A DNA stretch of 64,000 nucleotides from Sequoia sempervirens (GCA_007258455.2 VDFB02270651.1:698240217-698304216); one strand, 5' to 3'; positions 47,607 through 60,798 are shown, numbered from the stretch's first letter. Translations and numbers: made by a program. Notes: generated from the letters alone by a model not told the origin.

Positions 47607-48883
47607 TGTAGACATGGAAAATATACCAATTCACATTGTGCATCTAATTCCAATTACTAATACCATTTCATTCTAAATTATCCCTCGGTCTAACCATTTA
47701 ATCAAATTTCTTTATCTAACCAAATTCATCAATTTTCTTCCCTTAATTAAATAAATCATTTTATCTAATTAAGTCTCTCTCTCTTTTGTTAATTAAATCA
47801 ATCAATCTGATCTAATTATCCCCATTTAATTAAATACTCAATTTTATTTAATTAAATCTCTAAAGTCTGCCTATTAAATTAAATAAATTAAAACCTTATT
47901 TGGTTTAAACTAACATCATCTCTTTTAATTAAATAAATCAAAATCTTTATTTAATTAATCCTTTATCACATTCTTCTCACATTTGATTTAAATAAATCCA
48001 CAAATTTAAGTCAAATAGGTCACATCATTTAATCCCTTCATTAAATTAATTAACCTTGATTAATTTAATCTCATATCATGTCCCATCCTCTAGTTTTTCC
48101 CACTTGCACATGAAAATAGATTTAATTCATTTATTAAATCTCCATTTTCCTCACAAGGCATCTTTTAAGGAATATTCTTCAAGTTTGAATTCAAAATCTA
48201 AGTTGACATGTACATCCAACAAGGAATTTACTCCATCTTACATGTCCTTTTCCTTGAGCCAAGTGGCCTTCAATGCATTGTTTCTTCCCATTTACATGTC
48301 ATTTCAACAATTTCAAAATTCAAAAGTAGGCATTTATCGGCACAATCCTCAAAACTTGCACATCCTCCATCCACTCATAGGTTGACAAGTGGCATCTTGC
48401 CATTGGATATTTCTTAGTCCTACATTGCTCTATTTTAATCATCTCCACAACTTAGCATTCTATAAATAAGAGGGTAATCTCTTCATTTGATCATCCACAA
48501 TTTGAGTAAAATTACTATACTCAAATACATCTTCAAGCTTTAGCATTTTATCTCATTTGTAGCTAGGTTATGCAAGTTTTTCATCATGGAGCACATGTGA
48601 ATCTGCAACAAAGTGGATCACTCTTCATCAATCTTCAACATTGCATCGTAGGAGTTGGGAAAGGGCCAATTTTGACATCAAATTGGCACCAATTCCACCA
48701 TGGGATCAAGAGTTTTCTTGTTTTCATAGGAATTAATCTATTTCATTGTGTTCTTCATTCTTCTTTCCTATTTTAAGCATTGCAAATGGATTTCATGGGG
48801 AACCTAGATTCTAACTTGCATTTCAATTTTATAATATGTTTATCTCTTGTGTTTTGCAGGTTTTAGAGGGATCTTGGTTCACA
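47607..48883 (+). repeat. 5' LTR of the LARD-like element
   Basis: The first 400 bp contain about ten copies of a TTAATTAAAT-type motif. The TATA box is at 48461-48470. Open frames inside (48056-48417, 48570-48776) are repeated in the 3' LTR but have no recognisable product. Confidence 0.93.
48461..48470 (+). promoter_or_regulatory. TATA box in 5' LTR of LARD-like element
   Basis: TATAAATAAG follows GCATTC. It is conserved at 58084-58093 and, inverted, near 63273-63284. Confidence 0.65.
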
Positions 48884-48886
48884 TAT

Positions 48887-48904
48887 TGGCGCTAGAAGGA
48901 GGGC
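48887..48904 (+). promoter_or_regulatory. Primer-binding site of LARD-like element
   Basis: TGGCGCTAGAAGGAGGGC begins 3 bases after the LTR end. This TGGCGC type differs from the initiator-Met sites of the copia elements and is like those of plant Tat/Ogre gypsy elements. Confidence 0.75.
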
Positions 48905-49124
48905 TTTTGAACTTGAAAATTTTCAAAGTTTTAGAGTGCTGGAATTTAAAATAATTCTAGGTTTTTCTTAGAAGGACTCAATCCTCTTGTCCAAATTTCA
49001 AGCAAAACGGAGCTGATTTGTCAAAGATATGAAGTTTTTTATTTTGTAGCTAGAGCATAATGTTGGAATAGATACATTTAAACTCTGTATGCAAATTTTT
49101 TATTTTCTAAAAAGCTAGAAACTT

Positions 49125-49605
49125 AGATGTCGTGGCTTTCCCAAGTTTTATAACCTATGTCACGGAAATTTCACATTTCATAACCTTGTCGCAGGTTTCT
49201 CAAGTTTTATAACCTATGTTGTAGGTTTCCCAAGTTTCATAACCTTGTCGTGGAATTTTCAAGTTTCATAACCTTGTCATGGCTTTCCCAAGTTTTATAA
49301 CCTATGTTGCGGGCTTTCCAAGTTGTATCACCTATGTCGCAGAATTTTCAAGTTTCATAACCTTGTCGTGGGTTTCTCAAGTTTTATAATTTATGTTGCG
49401 AGTTTCCCAAGTTTCATAACCTTGTTGCGGGTTTTTCAAGTTGTATAACCTATGTAATAGCTCTCCCAAGTTTCATAACCTTGTCACAAAATTTTCAAGT
49501 TTCATAACCTTGTTGTGGGTTTTTCAAGTTTCATAACCTATGTCGTAGCTTTCTCAAGTTTCATAACCTTGTCATGGAATTTTCAAGTTTCATAACCTCC
49601 TCATT
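49125..49605 (+). repeat. Minisatellite of 29- and 30-bp units in the leader of the LARD-like element
   Basis: About 15 full units and a partial one follow the pattern TTTCATAACCTTGTCGTGG then AATTTTCAAG. Two variants mix: a 29-bp form with CCTTGTCG and a 30-bp form with ACCTATGTTG. No unique spacers separate units. Confidence 0.9.
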
Positions 49606-51494
49606 TAATGATTGTAACAAGTGTTTTTAAACACTTTGGGGGAAATTATAATCCCATTCTTAAGGCTTTGCTATCTTCAAGATTTTAGGACTAACTAAAT
49701 TTCATTTGGACTCTAAAAAGAATATTTCAATTTCTTGCTACAAAGGGCTAAAATGAACTTTAGGACAAACTAACTTACTAGATTTGGCTTGAGGATTAAC
49801 AATTGAACAAGGAAAATCTTCACACTTCATTTGGTGCTTTAAAAAGAACTCACAATTTCTTTGTGGCCTTAAAATGAACAAGTGCAACTTTATTTTCATG
49901 ATGGCTTAATTAAACTAACTTCATTAGAAAAGGACGTATGTGCTTCTCTCATGCTTTACAATGATCTTGAGAATCAAAAGGCTTTTTTTGTGATTTTAGG
50001 TTGAGATAAAGCAATCACCTCCACACTTCATTTTTGGGGTTAAAATTGAACAAAATATTGTGCGAGTGTGAATGAGCTTATTGCATGTGTTCTCCCTTTG
50101 CTTCTAAACAAGGGTCAATTGAACTATGAATATGTTTATTTTGCTTTTGTTTATCTTAGAGGGCCTACCTTGGGGAAAAAGTACTCACCCAAGGGAACAA
50201 CTCAATTGATAACACTCTAAATCCAAGAGTATTTCCAATTGGGATATAAATGTGGGTATTGGATTAAATTCCAATATTAGGCAGATGGCTTCGATGAGAT
50301 GGATCTAAAAAGGGACTCTCGTCGTATGGGTCAATCTCCATGAATGGAAAGTCTGAACTAAAATACCTATTTGTAGTAACCAACCAATCCATCCAACGAG
50401 TTTATCAAAGTGGTACATTGGAACTTAGATTCCAAGAAGTTACTTGCCATGTTCGATCTTGGTTGAAATATAGAGGTTAAGACTTCATTCTTAACATACC
50501 TTTATATTTTTTCCTTGGTTGCATGTAAAATCATCTCTTCTACTATGAAGGGCATGAGGCAAGCCCACCAAGAAAAATGTACCAATTGAGCTAGGATGTT
50601 ACATTGCTGGTGAGTCAGTTTGAAAACATGGTGCTTTGATCAAAAACATTGGAAAACCAACATTCAACATGAGCATCAAATCTCAAACCCTTTAGGAGAA
50701 GCAAATATCCTTGAATGAATTCACATGCTATTTATTTCCCTTGGGATTTTATCCTTAGAGGCTTCTAAGAATTTGGATTTCATCTCAATTTTCTCCTACT
50801 AAGGTCAACATTAGGAAACATTTTCCTTGATTTCCTCGATTTCCACATAATGCACTTTGTGGGATGAAAGAGAATTAGGACATTGGACATCTAGTTTCAA
50901 AATCTAATCAAGAAAGTGTCTGTGGTAAAAATAAATTCACTAATCAAGATGAAATCAATTGAACCCCACACATGTGCTTGTGTATATTTTGTCTTATGGT
51001 CTTTTGAGAAAACATTGATCTTTTGGTTTGAAGGGAAAAGCATGTTCTTCAAAACCTTGGCCTTGTAAACAAGTCCTTCTTAGGTTCATTTAGGATCAAA
51101 ATCAAAAACTTCATCCATTTCAAACATTTATCATCCCATCCCACAAGCAACTTTAGAGCTTTGGAAACATCATTCTAGACTTGGGTAAATCATCAAAATC
51201 AAAATCACCTTGTTTAGTTAGGAGTATGGGAATGCATCCTTTCTCATACCTCTAGTTAAATTAGAACCCCTTTGAACAAGTTCATCCTAATATAACATCT
51301 AACATATTAGGGTTTACAAGTTCATTATCCAAATCAAACCCTAAGTCTAGCATGGATCCAAAATCCCTAAACATTCAAACACCCATATTATTCACCCCTT
51401 TCATCCTTCATCTCATCATTGGTCCTAAATCCCTTAGAGGTCAACAAGGCAAAAACACAAGAAGAACATGTAATATAAACTTGATCCATACATC
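49606..51494 (+). other. Non-coding leader of the LARD-like element
   Basis: About 1.9 kb between the minisatellite and the ORF. It is AT-rich, without a supported coding frame or known motif. Confidence 0.45.
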
Positions 51495-54016
51495 ATGAGT
51501 AATCCAAGTCAACTGAACTTTCAAAGCCTTACAATGCCAATTGATTTTCAAAACTCACATTTATGCAATCCACACATAGGATCATTATCCCCTACAAATC
51601 TCAATGGTACAACAAGTGTGAATATGCCCATTCAATAGTTTGGAACACCTTTTCTAATGGTAGATTTAAATCCAAGTCCAAACCTACAAGTCTATCAACT
51701 GAACACTCAATACACGAGTCTTCCATAAATCAACATTATCCCATCAAATCCCTATATGCCAAATGTGAATGTACCAAGTATAACTTTACCAAACATGAAT
51801 AATTTGAATCCAAACTTGGTAAAATTTGGGATAGATATGCTAAAAAAAATACAAATGTTGTTCAAAGTCCAAACAAGATGATAACAACTCCATGTATTGA
51901 TCCAAGTCAAGGTAACACCATGTCAAATCAAAGTTACCTAAATCAAGGCAATATAATTCCCAACACCAAAAATGTTCAATTTCAACCTATCATGCCAAAT
52001 TTGAACACCATCCCAAATCAAAACATTGTCCCAAATCAATTTATCCATGATCCCATGCAAAAACCACAAGTATGCATCCCAAATCTGCTTGAACAAAAAC
52101 CAAATCAACTATATCAAGGGAGTCAAGATCAAAATCAAGATCAAATTTGGCGAGATCAAATTGCTACACTTACCAAAATAGCTGAGCCATTACGCCAAAG
52201 GACATCTCCAAAACCATTACCCATATCAACATCATTCCTTGGTTTAGGGCTTCCCCCTTTACCTAACACCAATCATTCCATCCAAATCAATCCACCTAAC
52301 ACCAATCAAACCATCATGTCAAATCCTTTGAATATATACAATCAACATCGCACCAACAAATGGTATCTAATCAAACAACAATGTCGATCCCAAATCAAAA
52401 TACGGTCTCCCAAGGACCTATCACCTTGGTCATTCCAACCATCCCTATCACTTTGATCATTCCAACCACCACCATCACATCTCAACCCCTCACTACCACA
52501 ATCACTTCAAGCATATCTCAACCACTTATCACTACATCCAACACAATTCTGAATCTGCCACCACTACCACCAAAACCAAACACAACAAGACAACATAACA
52601 TTGTGCTACCAAAAGGCCATCCAACAATATCTATCCACACAACAAGCAGCACAAGCCCAAGCTCAAGGTCAAGCACAAGCTCAAGCCCAATACCAAGCCT
52701 AACAAGAAAATGTTGTTCAAAATCCCAACAAAATATTAAAGACTCCATGTATCAATCCAATTCAACAATCACATAATCAAGACCTATCCATCAATGAACA
52801 CATGGAAGATGTTTCTACCTCATCCAAAGATCAAATCAACATACATCAAGAGTCAATTTTTGATCATGATAAGAATCCTTCAACAATATCCAACAATGAT
52901 CCATTTCAAGGAGTGTTAACATTATTTGATCTTGTAATCAACAATACATCGACCAATGATCATGTTGAAAATGTCTCTACATCACCTAATAAGTTAGAGG
53001 ACATATCTCAAAAATTTATTTCAGAGCATGATCAACGTCTTTCACCAAGGTCTAGCAATGGTCCTTTCCAAGACATGTTTTCAGATATTGAAGGAATCTT
53101 CAACTCAACATTTGATCCAAATCCACTTAACGATCCAGAGGATATTGAGCCACTTCCCATTCCTAATAAAGATATCCAAGGATCCTTTGAAATTGACCCA
53201 TGTCAAGAACTTGATCCACAGCATGACAAATGCAAGTCCAAAATTAATCAAGATCAAGAATTTGTATCTCCAAGATACTACAATGATTTAATGGACACTC
53301 TCCTATCTATGCAAGATGCACATACTCCTCCATCTACCCATGAGATGCTTTCTATGGATGGAGACATAGATGATCTTCATTCATAATAGGATTATTTTAC
53401 TCCTGACATTATTACACAAAAAGAGCAGGTTATTGAGTTGTCAACATTAGGATCAGACATATCCCAAATTTAGACTGAGGACATCATGTATAAAGATATC
53501 TAGTAGTATCCACTCAAGGAAATAGGTCAGACATAATAGGATATTTTGAAGTCAGTAGAGCAACAAATTCCAATAACATCATCTACAATGATCATTTATC
53601 AAAGAATACATTCTAAACAAGAGCTCTCAGAACAGGCAGAATCAAAGCATGAAGGTACTACTACCACCATACTGGGGGCAACTTTGTCTCAAGAAAACAT
53701 CAACATAGGGAGCATGAAGAATCCTTCTAATGAAACCAATGTCAATACTACAACTAGCCACATCATGAATCTTCATCCACCCATCACCCCATCCATGAAT
53801 TGGGACCAACGTCAAAAGAAAGATTTGAATCAAAGTACAAAGAATGTTATCAAAGAAAAAGAAGCTGAGAAGCATAATGGACAAATCAAATACAAATGGA
53901 TACCAAAGAACACAGAGAAAGATTATCCCTATCAAACTCCATCAGTCAAAGAAACTATGGGGAAAAATAAAAAAAGGAAAAGTATCCATCAAAGATGTCT
54001 TCAAAAGAAAAAGTAG
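51495..54016 (+). pseudogene. Long Asn/Gln/Pro/Ser-rich ORF of the LARD-like element, broken
   Basis: A possible start ATG at 51495 opens a frame (MSNPSQLNFQSL...) that shifts near 51860 to a second frame. The second frame then runs, with only a handful of stops (for example near 52454, 52554, 52703, 53384), to 54016. The N-terminal half is Asn/Pro/Gln-rich (SNQSYLNQGNIIPN). Near 52643-52702 it has an Ala-Gln repeat (QAAQAQAQGQAQAQAQYQA). The later half is acidic and Ser/Asp-rich, and the end is basic (KETMGKNKKRKS). A segment after 51860 (PNKMITTPCIDP) recurs in altered form at about 52725 (PNKILKTPCINP), suggesting internal duplication. I recognise no enzyme domain. About 840 codons if mended. 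Confidence 0.55.
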
Positions 54017-57000
54017 GCTTCTCAAGCAACGTACAAAGTGTATCAAGTAGTTGGTCCTAATTCCACGCACACTTCCGTATCCACCCATCATTGCTCATCT
54101 TCCCAAGTTTGGAGAGTCAAAAGTTCCAGACTGTCAACCAATCCATCTCTTATCCCTAAACACACTCCATCCACGCCTCCACGCATGATGTCCAATTCTC
54201 AAATTGACCATGTATTGGCAATGACCCTTCATCATAAGGATTATGAAGGCACTCTATCATGATGTGTGCACAGAGATAGAGTTAACCTTGATATCAATAA
54301 AGTAGATCAAGAATCCCAAAAGTTTCATTCAAGTGCACGTATCTTGGAAAAGTAGCTTCTTCAAGTAGGATATCGATGGCACATTATGATAGAAGCATCT
54401 AAATTGACACCACCAGGTGATTCAACATGAGCTTAAAATCTTTTAGAAAAAAATAAAAATAAAATAAAATATGAAAATCCAAAAAAATCAAAAAAAGGAT
54501 TAAAAATAGTAAAGAAAAAAATCGTCCTCTAGTGAAAACTGCATGGGCGGCGCTATGGGCAGGTACCATGATGAAAACCTGGCAAACGTACGTCATGTGT
54601 AGAATCAAGCATCTACATGTGCCAGTTTAGGTGAAAGCATCTCATCCCATCCTTAATAAATATAGCATTCCATCCATCTCATTCATAATAAGTCCATTTC
54701 ATCCATGAACCATTTATCCAATCCATCTACATCCATAGTCCAAATTTTATTGATCTTGAAAAAGTTTGGTGCACACTTTACACATGCTTATGGTAAACAT
54801 CTTGACATGGGTCATTTTCATTGATCCTATCCTACCCAGCATTATCTGAGCCATGAAACATTATCCAAATGAGCATTGTTTATTTGAACACCTTATCTTA
54901 TCACAAGATAATCGATATCCATCCATCCACACACCTATCTAAGCATCCACACATCGCATTTTGTACATTGCTAAACACTGGGGGCAGATAATTACATCTT
55001 TCTTCGAGAATAAATCTTGATATATATCCTCCAACTTATGTGGTTATCTGAACATTGGAAAATGTGAAATCAAATTGGTCCACCACTTGTGAGCAAAAAA
55101 CCAAATCACTAGCCCATGACACATTTTGACGAGAAGACATTCCTTATCAAGCTTCATCTTTCATTGAGCATCAACCAATATCAGTTGCATCTAAATTGCA
55201 CTTCAAATGTCACATCAAATCATCCAAAACAACTTTTGTTCCAAACCAAGCTTCATCAATCCTAATCAATCAAATCCAATCAAAGCCTGGGATATCCATC
55301 CTAAATCCTCATGTTGCTTAACACTATCATTGCATTGTTGTGTATCCTCAACAATGTTATCAATCCATCAATTTGATCAATCAACCTTAGCTTGGTTTTC
55401 AAAAAAATCCCAAAATATATCACTGATATCATCACACATATCCATATCTGAATCGTCAAAATCATGTGAAAAATCCAAAAACACTCAAAAGTAAGAAAAT
55501 GTCAAAAACATGGTATCTGAACTACGTCATCTCTAAGCTTAAACATAGGTAAGGCTAATCTTTGACAGCCCCCAAGACATCAAAATCCAAAAACATTCAA
55601 AAACACATCAAAAAAAAAAAAAACACAAATCCAAAATCATTCATAAAATCTCACAAAACCCAAAAACATTTAAAATTTTGGAAAATCAAAACATTTGCAA
55701 AATCTTCAAAAATACCAAAAACAGCCTCAAAACATTTCAAAAAGATCAAAAACATTTAAAAAACCCAAAAAATCCATCCGTCCCATTTCGCTTTCACCCA
55801 CAATAATCAATCATCCATAATAAATCAATCATCACATTCATCTTTTGGAAAAAAAAACAGAAACAACCACAACAACTAGCAAAAGCAAGCTTCAATCATA
55901 AAATCAAAAGCAAATAACAAACCTTTGAAACAAAATCAAACTCTTGATCATTTCCAAACATGTCAGACAATCTTATATCAATAGCCTATCAATCAACTTA
56001 TAAACCCATCATCATCCTATACAATGCATGTCCTAGGATATATCATTCTGACAATGGGAATCATTTTGGATATCACTTGGGATACTTATCCTAAACAAAA
56101 CACATCCCCTTGGCTAGTGGTATGAAGAACATTGACTCGTTTGTTTACTATATCTTTTTCTTTTGATTTATCTTATTTTTCTCATTCCAAGGACCTCTCA
56201 ATGATGTCCCCAATGAAGGGATTTAGAGAGATAGGAATGGGGCAACAATCATTATCTTTTTATCTGCTACACTTGTTGGAGTTTCTTGTAATATAACTTG
56301 GTGAATACTTTCTTTGTTAGGTTCGTCCTAGCAAGGTTTCCATATGTCAAGTGTGAACAAGAATACTCCTATCGGTTTGTCGAGTCAAAGTCCATCGCAC
56401 TAGGTACAATGCTATCTTGGTTCTTTATACCTTGATACATCGTGCCTACATGTGTTATCAAACATAAGGTAACTGGCCCTTTGAAGATCCCAACTCCTCA
56501 AAAAATCATCATCATCATCATTATCATCATCTCTAATAAAGTTGGCTTGTTGGTGTCTCTTGTCATCATCTTATTTTCTTCCTTCTTCCTTTCGTACTAA
56601 CATGGTACCATGATAGTTAATCATAAATCATCGCTAATGCATCCATCCTGCATCCACAAACCATCGGCATACTGCATAATGCATATCATATCACATAGAA
56701 AGCATTAATCATACCACATGCATTCATCCCCATCATTGCATAATATAGATTGGTTATTCTAAGCATCTCATAATCCATACATTTATCATCCACTGCATAA
56801 TCATAAAAGCATCATCATATCATATCATGTGCATCCATATCATCCATGCATCATCATATCATCCATTACATATAAACATCATAATCAACTCATTTATATC
56901 ATCAATAATGTAACTGTCATGGTGCAAATCAGGATCAAGTGTGTGTAATATATCAAAATAGGCATGAAGCTACCCATGGCTAATGACTATCTACATCATC

Positions 57001-57235
57001 AAATATGTCTACATCAAACATATGAGCTGAACTAATCTTGAACCTTTTCAGCAAGAGATCGACCCTCAAATCAAACCTCTTTGCCTGATCTCTTGAGGGG
57101 GAAATATACCAACATAATTCTTCACACTAGGGCAATAGTGGGGCATCATAAAATCAGAGAATTTTTAAATTTGATCTCAACAAGATTATTCTTTGAACCA
57201 ATGCAACAAGTGCATCACTTCAAAGAGGGGCAAAA
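54017..57235 (+). other. Non-coding 3' interior of LARD-like element, AC- and ATC-rich
   Basis: It includes a G-rich tract AACACTGGGGGCAGAT near 54973-54988, an A-rich low-complexity zone at 55560-55790 (CAAAAACATT repeats), ATC/CAT microsatellite patches at 56497-56530 and 56640-56900, and the purine tract AAAGAGGGGCAAAA at 57222-57235 that primes the 3' LTR. Short frames here are not supported as genes. Confidence 0.6.
57222..57235 (+). promoter_or_regulatory. Polypurine tract of LARD-like element
   Basis: AAAGAGGGGCAAAA directly abuts the TGTAGACATGG start of the 3' LTR. Confidence 0.75.
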
Positions 57236-58506
57236 TGTAGACATGGAAAATATACAGATTGACATTGTGCATCTAATTCCAATTACTAATACCATTTCAT
57301 CCTAAATTATCCCTCGGTCTAACCATTTAATCAAATTTCCTTATTTGATTAAATCCATCAATTTCCTTCCCTTAATTAAAAAAATCATTTTATCTAATTA
57401 AGTGTCTCTTTTGTTAATTAAATCAATCAATCTGATCTAATTATCCCCATTTAATTAAATACTCAATTTTATTTAATTAAATCTCTAAAGTATGCCTATT
57501 AAATTAAATAAATTAAAACCTTATTTGGTTTAGTCTAACATAATCTCTTTTAATTAAATAAATCAAAATATTTTTTAATTAATCCTTTATCACATTCTTT
57601 TCAATTTGATTTAAATAAAACCACAAATTTAAGTCAAATAGGTCACATCACTTAATCCCTTCATTAAATTAATTAACCTTGATTAATTTAATCTCATATC
57701 ATGTCCCATCCTCTAGCTTTTCCCACTTGCACTTGAAAATATATTTAATTCATTTATTAAATCTCCATTTTCCTCACAAGGCATCTTTTAAGGAATATTC
57801 TTCAAGTTTGAATTCAAAATCTAAGTTGACATGTACATCCAACAAAGCATTTACTCCATCTTACATGTCCTTTGCCTTGAGCCAAGTGGCCTTCAATGCA
57901 TTGTTTCTTCCCTCTTACACATCATTTCAACAATTTCAAAATTCAAAAATAGGCATTTATTGACACAATCCTCAAAACTTGCACATCCTCCATCCACTCA
58001 TAGGTTGACAAGTGGCATCTTGCCATTGGCTAATTCTTAGTCCCACATTGCTCTATTTTGATCATCTCCTCAACTTAGCATTCTATAAATAAGAGGGTAA
58101 TCTCCTCATTTGATCATCCACAATTTGCTTAAACTTACTATACTCAAATACATCTTCAAGCTTTAGCATTTTATCTCATTTGTAGCTAGGTTATGTAGGT
58201 TTTTCATCATGGAGCACATTTGAATCTACAACAAAGTGGATCACTCTTCATCAATCTTCAACATTGCATCGTAGGAGTTGGGAAAGGGCCAATTTTCACA
58301 TCAAATTGGCACCAATTCCCCCATGGGATCAAGAGTTTGCTTGTTTTAATAGGATTTAATCTATTTCATTGTGTTCTTCATTCTTCTTTCCTATTTTAAG
58401 CATTGCAAATGGATTTCATGGGGAACCTAGATTTTAACTTGCATTTCAATTTTATAATATGTTTATCTCTTGTGTTTTGTAGGTTTTAGAGGGATCTTGG
58501 TTCACA
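57236..58506 (+). repeat. 3' LTR of the LARD-like element
   Basis: This partner of 47607-48883 has the same ends, with a TATA box at 58084-58093. It is followed by the ATTTC target duplication. Confidence 0.93.
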
Positions 58507-58511
58507 ATTTC

Positions 58512-59984
58512 ATTATGAAAAGCATATATCATAGAAGAGAATGCACAATATTTTCAAAATTGGAGTCTTTATAGATAATCTGAAAGCGGAATGTCCCACA
58601 AAAGTCATGAGACTAACTATTTGAATGCATATAATGGACAACATTATACATTTATAGATTAAAAAATAGAAGAATGGACATAAAGTGAAAGGAGACCTGT
58701 CATTTCCTAAAAGACAAATCCTAGTTGCTTTGTTCTGATCCATCTTCGTCCCCGCTCATATGTCCTGCTTGCTCTCCCTATTTCTCCTAGGCTTCCTCCA
58801 TCTAAAACAAAAGTGTTGTTAGAGTAATGAGGGATCACTAGTAAAAATATGTGCATACATCTATATGCATATAATCTAATCCCCATGTGCATTCAAATAT
58901 CCAAGCATAGCATAGATGTCTAGGAAAACAAAGAGCATAATCAAACACATCCATCATATGCTCAGTTTTTATCTAACATGTTTGCTTCTTCTGCAGGTAT
59001 AGGTAAATTTATTGTTGCTATTTGTTTCATCTAATATAAGCATGTGGGGTGAAATGTGGCTACCACAAGGGTTGAGCCCAAGATGTTTCCTTTTTGTGCT
59101 TTAAAGAGGCATAGAAAGGTATTCCATCTCCTTATGGTTCACTAAGGCAAGCACACATCATTTGTGAGAGTGGCATATTAGGCACTATCATAAGTGACAT
59201 ATACTTTCTCAAGGAAAATGTATTGCATGAAAATAGATTATAGAAATGCATTGATGTGCTAATCCATGAAATAATTGTTTGATGTTATAGTGCATGCCTA
59301 ATAGTGGTGTACAACAGAGAAGATAGGACATGAGAAAGTGTATGAAGCAATATACATGTATGAAGTAATGTTATGATAGCCTGTAATAAGGTGCAAATGC
59401 CATAAAAAATGATAATACAGTGCCAACCACTGACATCTAGGGAAATAACAACAATATATCGAAGAAGCATCAATTGGCTTCATGGTTATGAGAAATACCT
59501 AGTAACCATGCAAAGTCCATATTGAGAAAGTAAAGGTTTTGGAAATATTAGGACAATATCTTATAATGTCAACATAGAGCAACATATGAAGTCAATAACA
59601 AACAGATGCACACAGAATCACAAGGGTGATTTAAGAGGACTGTGAGCTAAGGGCAGTCAAGCCACTTTATGAAGTTCACAGTCATCATGAAACTCATAGA
59701 TTGCAGACATGATACTAAAAGTAGTCTTAGCCAACTATGAAATATAGACACTATGAGATGAATAAAGCAACATCACCACAAGATATAGGGAGCTCCTTCA
59801 ATTAGCACAAGGGAACAATGCAAGGATGGAAACTTTGGAGGGCGAAAATGTGACCAATGGAAAGTCCACCATGTACAAAGACCAATGAGAAATATTCATA
59901 AAATCTCTAATAAGATAGCCTTAGTTAAGTGAAGATCTATGAGATAGTCATAATAGTCTTATGAAAGACAACAAGGCAACATTT
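58512..59984. other. Intergenic stretch, nothing recognised
   Basis: This is the right continuation of the site into which the LARD-like element inserted. No gene or RNA is supported. Minus-strand frames at 58513-58892 and 59285-59483 have no motif. Confidence 0.4.
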
Positions 59985-59989
59985 TAGAG

Positions 59990-60793
59990 GGTATGTGCAG
60001 GATCATCATGGAAAAAATAGGCCCTTAAGTGGCAAAAAAATTAGAAAAATTAGAGTTAGGCAACTTGATATAAAAATTTGAATAATTTATCTATATTATT
60101 TCAAAAATATGTAAGAATAGAATCTGTAGCAAATTGAATGTAGTTTCTAAACTACTAGGTTTATTTTAAAAAGAAAAAAATCTATTTGGTGAAAGTTTGA
60201 AATTTATATTCAATAGTACTTAAATTTTAGGGAAAAAATAAGGAGTAGGTGTTTTTCTGACCACCCTAACCACAATAAAATGATAATATTTGTTCATAAT
60301 ATTCTAGACATAAGTAGAGGACTCATGTCCAGATGTGATGCATATTATTTTGCAATTTTTTTCCAAGTAAATAATTAATTATGAATTTTTTATTACAACT
60401 TTTAAAAAATATAAAAACTCGTATGTCTAACCACCTTAACTTGGTCAAAACTTCATGAAATTCAATTTTTCTTTTTTTAATCCTATAGTATGTGAAGCAT
60501 AGAATGTGATGCATGTTTTGGATTCCAAAAATGTCATACCGTTTGAAAGCTAAAGATGTTTTTCAATCAGCCTATCAATTAGGACTTTAGTCGTAATTCA
60601 AATAGAAAATGAATAATAATTATTTATTAAATTCAAAGTAAAGCATAATTTATATTGGTGGAAAGCTGAGAATATCCTTTAAAAACCCCTTTCATTTCAT
60701 CAATTTTGTGTAAGAAAAAAGTCGTTAGCAACATACCCTACAAATACCCATCATATTGCCACTTTTTTTCCCATTATGATCCTGCACATACCC
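59990..60793. mobile_element. Non-autonomous terminal-inverted-repeat element, copy 2 (804 bp)
   Basis: Ends GGTATGTGCAGG and CCTGCACATACCC match copy 1. TAGAG flanks both sides (59985-59989 and 60794-60798), the clearest target duplication of the family. It has about 142 bp (60292-60433) that copy 1 lacks; a TCTRACCACCYTAAC repeat stands at about 60256 and 60425. Non-coding. Confidence 0.85.
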
Positions 60794-60798
60794 TAGAG

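Larger units (their letters stand above)
47607..58506 (+). mobile_element. Large non-autonomous LTR element (LARD-like), 10.9 kb, intact ends
   Basis: LTRs of 1277 bp (47607-48883) and 1271 bp (57236-58506) both run TGTAGACATGG...TTGGTTCACA and are about 95% identical by eye. A perfect 5-bp target duplication ATTTC flanks it (47602-47606, 58507-58511). A PBS follows the 5' LTR and a purine tract precedes the 3' LTR. The 8.35-kb interior holds a minisatellite, a long Asn/Gln/Pro-rich broken ORF and about 3 kb of non-coding AC-rich DNA. I find no protease, RT, RNase H or integrase. The PBS resembles that of Tat/Ogre-type Ty3/gypsy elements, so a gypsy helper is likely (inference). Confidence 0.93.

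Noticed and set aside
48056..48417. Open frames repeated in both LTRs of the LARD-like element
   Set aside because: Conservation is explained by the young age of the LTR pair, and the inverted third copy does not keep the frame clearly.
49125..49605. Possible CRISPR-like array
   Set aside because: The 29/30-bp units are contiguous with no unique spacers, and the context is a plant LTR element.
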